Source of the DNA: Lasiosphaeria ovina
Taxonomy: Eukaryota > Ascomycota > Sordariomycetes > Sordariales > Lasiosphaeriaceae
DNA length: 64,000 nucleotides
Direction of reading: 5' to 3'
Assembly (NCBI GenBank): GCA_033439765.1
Contig: JAULSN010000004.1
Span: 2,800,001-2,864,000, forward strand
Shown here: positions 1-11,571 of the stretch, one piece after another
Layout: each line of letters opens with the position of its first letter
How positions within the stretch are numbered: position 1 is the first letter of the stretch
Program-made: the position numbers and the translations under genes
Notes under the pieces: generated by a model
Told to the model about the DNA's origin: nothing
Databases searched by the model: none
Seen by the model: only the letters and a program-made list of their open reading frames with translations

Positions 1-1
1 T

Positions 2-1051
2 CTCTTGGCTATCGACCGTGGTGAGGAGCGCATCGTTAAGGCCAACCTGAACACCTCCACGTCAGGAGCGTCGTTGTTGCAGTTTGCCGGCATGCTGGAC
101 GTCCAAGAGCCCGGGAAGATAATCTTTGCGGGCCATTCATTTGGCGCCGCGACCATGGTCCAGCTACTGAAGAGCAGCTACTACGCCGGCCTCCCAGAAG
201 TGGCAGCCATGCGCGAACCTCTCTTTGTCCCAAAGGCGGACTCGGCAATCCGCAGGCAGGTGACAGAGCGGAGCCTGTCAATCCTCCTCGACATGTGGTG
301 CTTTCCGATCCTCTCGGCGTCGAGCTCGGCCCTATACAAGCTACCCTTGCCTACTTACTCCGACACTGCTTCGGCCGTCGGCGGCGCCGGCGTGCTTGCG
401 GTCGAGTCTGATTCCTTCTTCAAGTGGAAGGAGCATCTTCACGCGATGGCGCGCATCTTGTCGCCAAACCCGTCAGAAAAGGTGGTCTCGCCCGCCGCCT
501 TCGAGCGACCAAATTCGGGGGTCAGGCTCGGCGAGCCGAACTTTTTTTGCGCCCTAAACAGCGCGCATTTAAGCCAGAGCGACTTTGGGATTCTGTTCCC
601 CTGGTTGACCAAGAAGGTCTTTGGTGCCGATAACCCAGATCGCATCCTCCATCTGAACCTTCGGGCGCTTCTACAGTTCCTGCGCACCAACGGTGTTTCG
701 GTGGCACCAACGGCGGCGGCAACGAATCTTGAAGAAAACGACTTCAACGAGGCGAAGCAGGATCTGACAGACGACAGCAGCGACGCCCGCGTCGTCGACG
801 ACGACGATGACGAGGCTATCTTCGACCGGAGCGAGAGCAAGGGGCCTGTCGAGAACTGGGCGTGGATCAATGTCGTAGGCATGGGAGCCGAGTCGTCCCC
901 AAGCGAGCTGGAAATGCTCCTGCCCGAACACGGCGATCACGCGAGTAGTAGCAAGGGCGTGCAGGCCGAGGATGGCGATGCTGACAAGAAGATGGAGAGC
1001 GAGATTGACCCCTCACTCGAGCTTGCGACAGGCGTTACGAACGAATCTTAG
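2..1051 (+). CDS. PAF-acetylhydrolase-like phospholipase A2 / lipase, 3' part
   Basis: The reading frame is open from the first bases of the window, so the true start and N-terminal half lie upstream. The visible 349 residues resemble the C-terminal half of the PAF-acetylhydrolase / phospholipase A2 family, alpha/beta hydrolases that remove short or oxidised sn-2 acyl chains from phospholipids. Numbering from the codon at base 5, the nucleophile elbow GHSFG lies at residues 43-47 (Ser45). The likely acid is Asp96 (LLDMWCFPIL) and the likely catalytic His is His188 in a SAHLSQSDF context typical of the family. A low-complexity acidic tail follows from about residue 245, including a run of Asp; it is probably disordered. 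The stop is TAG at 1049-1051. The family is clear; substrate and cell location cannot be told from this part. Its 3' end faces the 3' end of the WW-domain gene. Confidence 0.85.
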   Translation, partial: LLAIDRGEERIVKANLNTSTSGASLLQFAGMLDVQEPGKIIFAGHSFGAATMVQLLKSSYYAGLPEVAAMREPLFVPKADSAIRRQVTERSLSILLDMWCFPILSASSSALYKLPLPTYSDTASAVGGAGVLAVESDSFFKWKEHLHAMARILSPNPSEKVVSPAAFERPNSGVRLGEPNFFCALNSAHLSQSDFGILFPWLTKKVFGADNPDRILHLNLRALLQFLRTNGVSVAPTAAATNLEENDFNEAKQDLTDDSSDARVVDDDDDEAIFDRSESKGPVENWAWINVVGMGAESSPSELEMLLPEHGDHASSSKGVQAEDGDADKKMESEIDPSLELATGVTNES

Positions 1052-1973
1052 TCATGGCTGGGGAGCGATCAGTCGGCCTGAAACACTTGCTGTTTGGTTC
1101 TGTACATGCGTTTTTGGGATGGGGGTTTCCCTTTCTAGATGCGAGACATCTCAGAGAGGGGGATTTCTTAGTGGGTGTCCCGGCCAAGAGTCAACTGCTG
1201 GGACTATGACACTGGACTGGGGCTTGTAAAAAGAGGAGGCAGTGACATATGGTAGGGGAGTCTTTCTACTCGCTGCATTTTTTGGGATGGAGTTCAGCGA
1301 GTTCTAAGCCCTGTTTCTCTGCATTCTTTTTTTCCTCTCATGGATGAGGGGGGGGTATATCTGCTTTATCTGAGGTGGCGCAAGTGTACATGAGGTCGCA
1401 TTTCCTGTTCTTTTTAGATTTTAACATTGCTCGGGTAATCTGTAGATGATGTACATAGATGCACAAAAATGTTGATAAAGTACGTACGCGAGTACGGATA
1501 CTTCAGTCTGGAAAACATAAAAGGAAAGCGGATGAAATAACTCTAAGCGTATGTGCCATCACAATGGGCTTTGAGAGTTGGTTGGGAAGATGGGGAAATT
1601 TCTTGTTTGCAAATGAGCTGCACATTAAAATCTAGTTCCTGTGTAGAACCAAATCACCTCTCGACGACTACACGCCCGACAAACGAGCCTTGTGCCAGTA
1701 TTTTCATGTTGTAGGGCAAGGCAATAATAAATCTTTCAACTAGCTAGGTAGGTATGCACTTCTGCAAGGTAATGGCGATTAAATAATTGGACATGAATAT
1801 TATGGGGGCATTGTTTCTTATGATGTTTGAACTGAGAAATTTGATTGAAACATTCGAGAGTTTATATCAGTATCAGATGAAACAGCCGCTGACGTACATT
1901 AGAGCTTAATAGCCAAAGAAAATACAAAAAAGAAAAGAAAAATCACATCTGCTGCATGGGTAGCTCTTATAAA
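1052..1973. other. Convergent intergenic region (two 3' ends)
   Basis: This 0.9-kb stretch lies between the stop of the lipase gene (+) and the stop of the WW-domain gene (-). It is T- and A-rich with short A runs and AATAAA-like words (for example around 1726-1732), as expected of two 3' untranslated regions. I see no further gene, hairpin or repeat in it. Confidence 0.6.
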
Positions 1974-2199
1974 CTAGTCGTCGTCGTCGTCACCCCATCC
2001 GGACCCGTCGTACCCGGCCGAAGTGCCCCACCCACCACCTGAGGACCCATTGGTGCTACTACTCGTAGTAGTTCCGCCCGCGCCGGCGTTGTTGCGAGGA
2101 AGTGACCTAGTGATGCCGAGGCCCGCTTGTTGTCTATTGATGCTGCCGTGATTTCGGATGCCGCTCCGAGCAGGAATGCCGTCGCCCCTGTTACCACCA

Positions 2200-2232
<33 letters not shown>

Positions 2233-5200
2233 CTCGCCGTCTGCCGCTGGAGACCAAGTGGCTGCTGTTGCGGAGACAGTCCCTGCTGGTATTGCCTTGC
2301 TGGGCCGGTATTGAATGGCTGCTGTACAGCTGTGGTTGCAACTCCCCTACTCGAGCCTTGCTGGGGAGGTGACTTTTGCAGCACGGCTCGTGGCCTCGGA
2401 TCGGGCATCTGCGAGCCCGGAGCTGGTTGGGTAGAAATTGTTGGGAATGCTTGCTGTTGCCACCCCGGCTGGCCAGCTGCCGGGAGGGGTTGCGGTTGCG
2501 GTGTGCCAATGTGTACCCTAGGTTGGTTATTCGGGGTCCCCGCGTTGCCCGGGCCTGTCCTTTTGACGCTGTCGCTTCTCCAGAGCTTGTTGAACCAACT
2601 GCTTCCCTCCTTTGCCGACGTGGCACTCTGAGGAGGCTGTACAGCATACGGCCCAGGCCAAACCTGACCTGTCTGGATAGTTGGAGGAGACGGCGTCTGT
2701 TGTGCGGTCATCCCAGCCCAAAGTGGCACTCCCTGTGTCAACTGGACATTTTGCTGCGGCGTCGCTCCTGTTTGAAAGACTTGCGGCCGTTGTCCCGATA
2801 GTTGCGGGTGTACACCTGACAGAGGTGCTATTCCTTGTGCGGAAGCTACAACAGGCTGCTGGGCATTGCCTGGCTGAAATGGAATTGGTGTCTGAAGCGC
2901 CCCAGGCCTCTGTGGCGGTGCTGGGCTCGTGTATACACCTCCAATCGGCGGTGACTGTATTGTATGTGACGGTGCAGGGTGTATCTGAGGCGGTGCTGTA
3001 GATAGGCGTTGTGGTACGTCTGTGGGTGTTTGTCCCGGGGAGACGACAGATATTGAAGATGAGCGCACTGGGGACTGTACGGTGGGTTTAGCAGGAGGGG
3101 ACGTGGGCATATGTTGGGGTCTCGTAAGTTGCGCTTCTGCGTGTTTTGTGTCCAAGACCACTGGTTGTGCCGAAGAGGAGGCGGGAGACGTCATGCCCAG
3201 ACCCTTCCGGGCCGCAAATGACGGCAGTGCGGATACATGTTGTGCTTGGTTAGGCGCTGACCCCTGCTGATGAGCTGTGGGTTCTGGCTCATTCGTGGGA
3301 GCCAGTGCGCCATGAGGAATAGTATGACTCGGCAATGATACGGGCTGGGAACCTGTCGACGACAGGGATGAAGAATGTCCCTGGGCTTGATAGCGCTGCT
3401 CTTGAGTAACAACAGTATCCTTGGGATCTGTGGACAACGAGCGAGAGATGGAGCTTCCAGAGGGCTGAGACATTTTCCCGGGCCAAGCTTCTTGTAGGGG
3501 TCCAGCTGAAGGACGCTGATGAGAGTATGGCGCTGGGGGGGTCTGACGACTAGCGGGCGCTGCACCCCCAAAGGCTGTCCCTTGGGGTATCAATGGTGCA
3601 ACGGGGGTAACAGATTGAGCACCAATACCGAGTGCGCCAGAGGTTATTGTCTGAACTTGACTCGACTTGTCCAATAAAGAGGTTGGTAAATTTCCAGGCA
3701 GAACAGACGGGAAGGAGTAGGGATAGCCCTTTGGAGGCGATACCTGGCCCATGAGTGGTCTACCTTGACTTGGGGGTTGGCTCGGCGTGATCATCGTTGC
3801 TTGTCCTGGAATGTGATCCTGCGGGACATATGCCTTGTTTTGCGCGGGTTCCGGGGCGAACTGGCTCTGGGCCGCCTGACCCCCGAGCGCCTGCACAGCC
3901 TGACCTCCGACAGGTCTGGACTCTTGACTTCCGTGAACAACGGGCGAAGTTGCTGGCGGGTCGGGACTGAAATTCTGGAAGCTCGGCGGCTGGGGAGATT
4001 GGTGGCTGGGTTGAATTATCGCTGTAGTTTGTGCGCCGCTCGTAGAGACGAATTGGCTGGTACCGGTAGGCACGGAAGGTAATCCAGAGGTTTGGTCCCG
4101 AGTTTGTGGCTGATTCTGATCCGTGAGCTTGGAAGGGACCTGTGTCGGTGGAGCAAGGGGGCGTATCTGTGCCTCGTTCGTCAAGACTGTTCCTGTTGGC
4201 GGTGGATAAAGGGGTCCAGCACTCGGGGCAACGGCGACTGGGTATGAAGAGGATGACTGGCCCTGCTCTGTTGAGTAACCCGCAGGAAGCGAGTGACCCG
4301 ATTGTTTGGCGGGCTCTTTATACTCTTGATTTGGAGGCCGCGGACGGGCATCAGCGTAGTCTTGCACGCCACTATATGCCATTCGCGGCTGCTCAGTGGG
4401 TTGGACGGGAGGCAATCCGCCCGCTACGAGCGGCGGTGACTGGCCACTGGACTTGGCCGAGGATGATTGCAGTGTATTTCTCGTTTCGGCAACTGGCTGG
4501 ATGGAGGATTCCGAGGCGATGCTGGAGTCAGCTTGCGGTTTAGTCTCTGCAGGTTTGCGCTGGAGCGTTGGTGGTTGCTGTGGAGGCTGGCCTTTCAAGG
4601 CAGAAGTTTTTGGAGCGTTGTTGAGATATGTCGGCGGAACTTGGCCCTGTATAGGAGCATGGCTAGGCAAATACGTAGGTCTTGTTTGATCCGCGCCTCC
4701 TTGGGTGGGATTGTTTATAGATATATCGGCGGCAGCGATGCTGTATGAAACTGGCGCGGCTTCCTGAAGGGCGGCGGGTTTAGGCGAGGTGGTTGAGCTT
4801 CTAGAAACAGTTGCACCAGGATGACTGGTGGTGGCTGCAGGCACAGGCGTCTTGCGGTTTATATTCAGAGGCTGTGGCAAGTCGGGACTTTGAAAGGGGA
4901 TCGCTGACGAGTAGTTGTGAAAGACGGCCCCGCGCGTCTCTCCTCGCGGTGGAGGCGAAGAAGTTTGGCTTTCTGTTTCTACAATGGGAGGCATGATATT
5001 CTGCATAGCTGGCGGCGCAGTTGGGGCTGAACGCGGCATTTGCGGACGGACACCCATGTACGGGAGCGCAGGTAAATCGGCCGGAAGAGTGCTCGTTCTT
5101 GCAACCCTTGGCCGTGCTGCATCTAATCCCGCGGGAGTCGGCATGCCCTGGCCGAGTCCGGTTTGCTGGAAACCCCCAGCCGGAGCATCTCTGCCCTCTA

Positions 5201-6692
5201 CAGGCGCCCGGTAGGGCCTGTAGGCCTGATACCCCTTGTTTGGTTGCGCCAACTGGTCCAAGGACATAGACTGAGCTAGGCTGTGACGGCCGTGGGAAGG
5301 CTGGAGGGCAGATGGGGCGGCCTCGGAATGTGTCGTGCCCGCAGAATCCACGCGAGCTGGCATTTGTGGCGGACCTTGGTTTGAGACGCTCTGGTATAGC
5401 GCACCAGGCCCTTCACCCAGTGGCTGCCTCGGATTTTCAGCATGAGACGAGGCCTGTGTTGCTGATTTTTGCGGCTGCTGGAGGAAGGACGGGACATCCG
5501 ATATCTGCGAACTTGGCATCCCTGGTTCCACTGGGACCTGGTTCTTCAAACGAGGCTCGTTCTCAGGATGCCGAGATTCAGCAGTAGAGGAAGGATTTAC
5601 GACTCCGGCAACACTTTGTGATAAGTGATATGGACGATGGCTACTAACCACAGGCTTTCTCGAAAACTCGCTTGTCTGTGAGGCCTCAAGAGCGGGCTGG
5701 GGTGTTGGAGCCTGCGAGGGAGGGGTTTGGTGAGCCTGGAGCGACTGTTCCGGGCCCGGGTTTTGATACACAGGCTGCGTTTGAACGTTCTGATCCGCTG
5801 GAACCTGTGGGCCGAGAACCTTTTGCTCAACTGCATAGGGGTCCATGGGGTCCAGATGTGCGGGCAGTTCTACAGGAGCCAAGTCGAAAGCGTTAGCGTA
5901 GGAGGTTGGCATGGCGGGCACGTCCATGTTCTCGCCTGTCGGCAGCTCCACGGGGGCTGGATTTGTCTCGTCCAAGCATTGGGCGGTTTGCTCGCTGGCA
6001 AGCTCGGCCACGAAACCGACAGGAGAAAAGAGGTTCGGGCGGCCATCAGAGAGAATCATGGGCTGCGCAACTCTGTTGTTGACCTGAGCGTCCTGGTCGA
6101 GCTCTGCTGTTACGACATGGTCGAGTACGGGCGTCACAGTGGCAGGTTGGCTGTTGCCGCTGAGGGGGGTGCCTACGGCACTCGCGAGGGGCGATATATG
6201 CGATCTGTCTGGCTTCGACGGGTCCTTGGCGGGAAGTGCCTCTGCGATACCAGTGCCCTCCCCCCCGCGAGTGCCTTGGCCCAGAGCGAGCTCGTCTTCC
6301 TCGTCCTGCTCGGGCAGAGGACTGATGTCGGTATAGGTGCCATACATGAAGCTATCGGGCTGGAACCAGAACCCTCCATCATTATTTTGCAGGGTAGCTG
6401 TCGCGGCTGGTGCGGTCGAAGCCGAAGCCGAAGCCGAAGCGGACCCGTCTCGCCGTCTGTTGGTGGGGGGTTTCGAGGAACCTTCGCCGGCGACGCTCCT
6501 CCTCTTGACCTGCTGCTGGCTTTCGAGCCGCTCTTCGGGAGCGAGATCGGGGGCAGCGGCGCCTAGGTCGATTTCGGGAAACTCGTCGCCGGGCCTCGGG
6601 AAGTTGTATTGGACGAGGCCCGTGGGCTTATACCGGTAAAACCACCGACGCCCATCGTAATCCCACTCCCAGTTCTCGGGGAGCGCGCTCAT
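1974..6692 (-). CDS. Large disordered WW-domain protein (1572 aa)
   Basis: This is one uninterrupted frame from ATG at 6692 to TAG at 1974. The N-terminus is a single WW domain (about residues 4-35), a fold that binds proline-rich peptides. Trp8, the aromatic block around Trp17-Tyr21, Thr24-Gly25 and Pro32 are present. The second signature Trp is replaced by Tyr29 (QYNFP instead of QWxxP). The remaining 1500 residues are low in complexity and rich in Pro, Gln, Ser, Thr and Ala, with many PxxP and PPxP words and no other recognisable domain. A pure polyglutamine run lies near the C-terminus (about residue 1490) and the protein ends in WGDDDDD. Such proteins occur widely in Pezizomycotina and are usually annotated only as WW domain protein. 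The length, the frame and the Met (context GAGCGCGCTCAT read on the plus strand) support a real gene. The function is unknown; an adaptor or scaffold role is inference. Confidence 0.85.
2202..2231. repeat. (CTG)10 trinucleotide microsatellite inside the WW-domain gene
   Basis: Ten CTG units on the plus strand are read as CAG on the coding minus strand and give most of the polyglutamine run of the WW-domain protein. The run is uninterrupted and so probably length-variable between strains. Confidence 0.9.
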
Positions 6693-8800
6693 ATTGGAGC
6701 CAACCTCGCCCTACGCTGCGGGCAGCCCGAGCCCCAAGCGTGTCAAATCCGGTAGGGTGATGTTTTAGCTGTCTACGCCGAGATTCTTTCTGTTCAATTG
6801 TTGGCGCGCGCGCGCGCGAGTGCGTGTGTCGGGGTTCGAGCTTGGAAGGGCAGCAAGAGGCGCGATCGGCGGCTGTTGATCACCGAAGGACGCTAGCAAG
6901 ACTCGCGGCCGCTCGAAAATCGAAGTCGAGCTTTGGCTAGACCATGGTGCGACGGGCAGCGTGGCACGCGAGAGGCGGAAATATCCAATGGGGGCTGTCC
7001 AGATTCGGCGTGCGTCTGTTTCTACCAGAATATGCACACACAGGGCATCTGCACATATAGTACAGGCGCGGATCGCCGTCGATTTCCGTCGGGAAAAACG
7101 TCGACGTTAGTTCAGTCGGTCGGTCGTTCGGTCGGTCGACGCCGCCTTTGTGGATTCTTTCCTTCTTCCTCTTGTTGGCAGGGAGAGCAAGAACCCGAAG
7201 CGCCGCTCATCAGCCCTGGATTACCGAACGGGGCGGGGTCCAATGAAAGACGCACGCTTCTAGCCATGGCGTTCTAGGCCTCTAGCCCACGAGGCTCTTA
7301 TTAGGCCGGTCGATGGATAAGGTAAGGCAATTATTTCAGTTACCTAAGGTCGGTAATGTAAATACGGGAGAATTTGTTGGGCAGATTCGAAAAGCATGCC
7401 CAACGCCAGTCACTCCTCCAACAAATGTTGCCCAGCGGCATCGGAAATGCATCTCGATACGGATTATACGTACTCACGAGACGTAGAGTATCGCTTACGT
7501 GCATAGATCGATCAGGTATCCTGATCTCCGAACCATTGCAAGGTTGGGTCAGCTGCAATGAGACTCTACCATTGGGTTCGCCTGGAGAGCTGCATTCTCT
7601 CATCTCAATGCAGATGGCTCTGCAACCGGCTCGCGATTGCGGCTCTTCCCTTCCACTCAATTTAGAGTCAATCTAAAGGCTGCAATCCGATAATTCCCCC
7701 TGGAGATTGTGGATGGACCCCTACCCGCGCGACGGGCCGGGAGGTCGGGCGGATTTCAGACGAGCGGAGTGTTCCAGCAGCGCCTCTTCCCCCACATTTC
7801 TGGCCTGTCAAGTGTCAATCCCCTACACGGCGGCTGTTTATAGGGCGTAGGAGTGTCATAAAGGCTGTTCCAGCCGCCCTCTAATTCCTGTTGATTTCAG
7901 TTCGCACGCTTCCATCCAGGCGAAATAGGTACGGCTACGGAAGAAAGACAGCGCACCTGTATTTTCCGCTTGTTGTAATCGAAAATCACTCGGGTTTACG
8001 GCTGCCGATAACCCTCAAACAGGAAGGAATCACGCTTAGCGGAGCTGTTCTTGAGGTGTCTTGATCCACCATGACGTCATGTCGCGTTGTGGTCCAGCGC
8101 TGATCACAACCGACCCCTGAGTGATACCGTCAACGTCAACCCCAACAAACGTCCGCCGAGAATAACAGACAACGGCCCTGATCCCACTCGGCCGTTAGTG
8201 ACACGAAACAGTCTTGTGCGCTGAAACAGAGCCGTCCGTGTTGGATGGATCCAGTAAGGTTGCTGCGGAAGGCACGACCTCGTCAAAAGACTACATCAAA
8301 AACTGCACTAATTACTTCTAGTTCGTACGAACATCAAAATGGCAGGCGCAGAGAGTCTGCCAACGCGCCTACTAGATATGTAAGGTTAGTAATGTGTGCT
8401 GCTTGTGCGTGTCAAACGCAAAAGGTCCGCCGTCAGGCACAAACGGCTTTCCGTGATTGCTCTCCTTTCCGTCGTTCTTCCGACATCGATAAAGGGGCCG
8501 CCGTCGAGTCCTAGTCTGCCATCTAGGCAGCTTGCCTGCCGGCCGGGAACGCTACCTGGCAAGTAGTGTTTGGCGGGTTCACAAGACGCCCGCCCAAGGT
8601 TTGGACGAAAGGAAGTTCCCACTTTATTCTCACATGTTTGTGGGTCGCTGGCGTTGACGCTGCAGATCGCATCCCCGGGTCTGGATGTGGGACGAGGGGC
8701 CTTGAAGCACAAGACCGGGCAACCCGGGAAATTCGGTGCTCTTACCTCCATACCGACTCGTACTGCGTTCCTTCTACAATCGCCCCGCCGATGGATTGCA
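6693..8800. promoter_or_regulatory. Divergent promoter region of the WW-domain and mechanosensitive channel genes
   Basis: This 2.1-kb gap separates two divergent genes. It contains an alternating purine-pyrimidine (GC)n run at about 6808-6818, able to form Z-DNA, and a cluster of CGGT words at about 7115-7140. The open frames inside (for example 7374-7676 and 8386-9012 minus) have no recognisable content and differ in base use from the flanking genes. The frame of the channel gene stays open upstream to 8570, but those 77 residues do not look like channel sequence. I see no separate gene. Confidence 0.5.
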
Positions 8801-11318
8801 ATGTCGTCGTCGGCAGAAAAGCCCCAGCGCTGGCCAACGCTGCACATCCAAATGCCATCCTTTTCAGACCCCAGCCCAGCCGACAAGAGCCCCGAAGCGA
8901 AGATCGACCCTAGCCAGCTGGCTCCGGACCTGTCAAACCTGAGTCCATCTGAGTCGAGGGAGGCGGCCAATAGGTTGCATGATGATCTGGAACTTCTGCG
9001 CGCCGAGCGCATTGTGTCTCACCAAGAACACGATGACTCGAGCCGCTCTCGTAAGAGAAATAGCTCAGAGGATGGCGGCGACGCCTTCAACACCGCCGCT
9101 CCTGCCGCCCCCGCAGTGTCTGGCACGCAGAAGAAGACGTGGCTCACCAAACTCTGGGCCTCGCTGAGGAAGTTCCCCCGCGTCCTTCGCTACATTCTTT
9201 ACGCTGTCCCACCGGCCATTCTCATCTTGATCCCCGTCTTTCTGGACTTGTTCGCATACGATAGTGATTCGAAGCCCGTGGGCGGCGAGGGCGGTGTTCA
9301 ACTCCTATGGTTTGGCATATGGCTCGAGGTCATTTGGCTTACGCTGTGGGCGGCCCGAATTGTCACCTCCATCATGCCCGCGACGGTTGCTTTCATTGCT
9401 GGCACGGTAGGGTCTAGCAGCCACAAGAAGTGGAAAGACGTAGGACGCCATCTAGAGTTTCCCACGGCCCTGTTTCTCTGGATGTTGTCCGTGCTAGTGT
9501 CATACCATCCCATACTCGACTCTCACCGAGATCCCGATAGTTCGGACCCAGAAGGCAATCCGCCGGATATTGCCTGGATCGGGGTCGTCTTCAAAATCAT
9601 CATCGCCTTGTTCGTTCTGGTCGCGCTGAACCTCTTCGAAAAAATATTGATCCAATGGATTGCAACCTCCTTTCACCTTCGTACCTATTCGCACCGGATC
9701 AGGGAGAACCAGATGCAAATCGGATTCCTAGTCATTCTATACTCATACGCCAAGAGCCGTGTAGAGGTTCACGATCTCGTTTGGGATTCGTCTGATCCAG
9801 GCACTGGCAGCCGAACACCAATGAAGGCCATCCAAACAAACGCTCGGCAGGCGTTGAGCAAGGTTGGAGACGCCGCGACTCGCATGGCTGGCGACTTTAC
9901 TGGGAGAAAAATCCTCAAAGGCGATCACCCCCGGAAAGTGGTTCTGGAGCTGCTCCGCAATACAGCGGCCAGCTATACCCTTGCAAGAGTTTTCTACCGC
10001 AGCTTTGTAAAGCCAGACAAGTCGACGATCAGGATGGAGGACTTGCAGCCAGCCTTCACGGCAACAGAGGACGCAGAAGCGTGCTTTGGTGTCTTTGATA
10101 AAGACCTCAATGGAGACATCTCCATGGAAGAGCTCGAAATGGTGTGCAACGAGATTCATCTGGAGAAGAAGGCCATTGCGGCATCTCTAAAAGATCTTGA
10201 TTCGGTTATTAAAAAGCTGGACGAGGTGTTCATGTTCATCATCGTTGTCATAGTCATCATTGTCTTCATCAGCATCCTCTCCAACTCTGCCGCTGCAGCT
10301 TTGACCTCGACGGGAACTTTCATTCTAGGTCTATCTTGGCTGCTCCAAGCGACAGCACAAGAGTTTTTGCAAGTAAGTCCAAAGCTCACACACAACCCCG
10401 GATCCCCACCTGTGACTGACTGCCTCCTAGTCTATCATCTTTGTTTTTGTCAAACACCCGTTCGACGTCGGCGACCGGGTCACCGTTTACGGGAATACTG
10501 GCTCGATGATGAAAGGAGACGACTACTACGTCCTCGAGGTTTCTCTTCTCTACACCGAGTTCAAGAAGATGGAAGGCCACGTTGTACAAGCCCCGAATTC
10601 CCTCCTGAACACGCTCTTCATCCTTAATCAGCGGCGAAGCCAAGGGCTTGCCGACCCAATTAACCTAAAGCTTCGTTTTGGGACGTCCGAGGCGCAAATC
10701 GAAGAACTCAAGTCTCGCATGCTGGAATTCTGCCTGCAAAACAAGCGAGACTATGCCCCGCGCATCATCTCAGAGGTGCAGACCATCGACGAGGTCTACA
10801 GCATCACGATGAATATCATCTTCTTTCACAAGAGCAACTACCAGAATGAGCTGCTGCGGCTCACTAGACACAACAGGTTTGCCGTGGAGCTGATGCACCA
10901 GATGTGCGACATGGGTCTAGAAGGTCCAAGAGTTGTGCAACCAGGAGGAATGCGCGACATGCCCATGTACTGGTCACAAGTGAATGGCTCCCCAGCGTAT
11001 AATCAGAACGCGGTCCCGGAAACACCGCCACAGCAAGTTTCCAGTCCGGCGGCACGTCGCAGAGGGGGCAGCATGGCAAAGTCGGTTGTGGAATCGGGGA
11101 TGGATTTCCAAGACGTGTACCAACACCGACGACAGGACGGCGGCATCGCCAGACTGGCCTCAATCAGCCAATCTCCGAGGGAGGAAGACCCAGATGGGGG
11201 GTTAGACTCGCGTATGGAAAAAGTCGCGAGCAGAGGCAGCCAAAACTCACGACAGAGAGCATGGGGCCGCCCAGCAAGCCGGTCAGACGCCGCGGGCTCG
11301 GTAAGCAATGCTGTGTGA
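8801..11318 (+). CDS. MscS-family mechanosensitive ion channel with EF-hand (Msy1/Msy2 type)
   Basis: There are two exons, 8801-10372 and 10431-11318, separated by a 58-bp intron (donor GTAAGT, acceptor CTCCTAG). Splicing joins QEFLQ to SIIFVFVKHPFDVGDRV without a frame change and gives 819 residues. The N-terminal 120 residues are hydrophilic. Several membrane segments follow (from about 125). A single EF-hand lies at about 432-446 (DKDLNGDISMEELE). The pore-lining helix and MscS beta domain follow at about 477-560, and the tail is disordered. This order (membrane bundle, EF-hand, MscS core) is that of S. pombe Msy1 and Msy2, which release ions on hypo-osmotic swelling at the ER or nuclear envelope and shape the calcium response. 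ATG 8801 was chosen because the upstream in-frame residues (from 8570) lack family character. The EF-hand loop keeps acidic residues at its calcium-binding positions. Confidence 0.9.
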
Positions 11319-11571
11319 TATTTTTGGGGAAAGAAAGTAGGGCAGGGGCGACGATTTGGCGTTTGGGCCGTCAGCTTTGTGAGAAAAGCAAAGTTTCAGA
11401 ACATAGTGTTCAAGGTAAATTGCAACTAAGACCCAAAAGCGCCCTTCCTAAACTCCGATCCTAGACTTGATATTAAGTAAAAAGAGCCCAATGCCATCTT
11501 CCCCCAAGACCGACAAACCCTGCTCCCACTCCAACCCCCTCCCTTCCCCTCCACAGGGTCACCCAAAATGC

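Noticed and set aside
8570..8800. N-terminal extension of the mechanosensitive channel from ATG 8570
   Set aside because: The 77 extra residues lack family character, and ATG 8801 begins sequence typical of the channel N-terminus.
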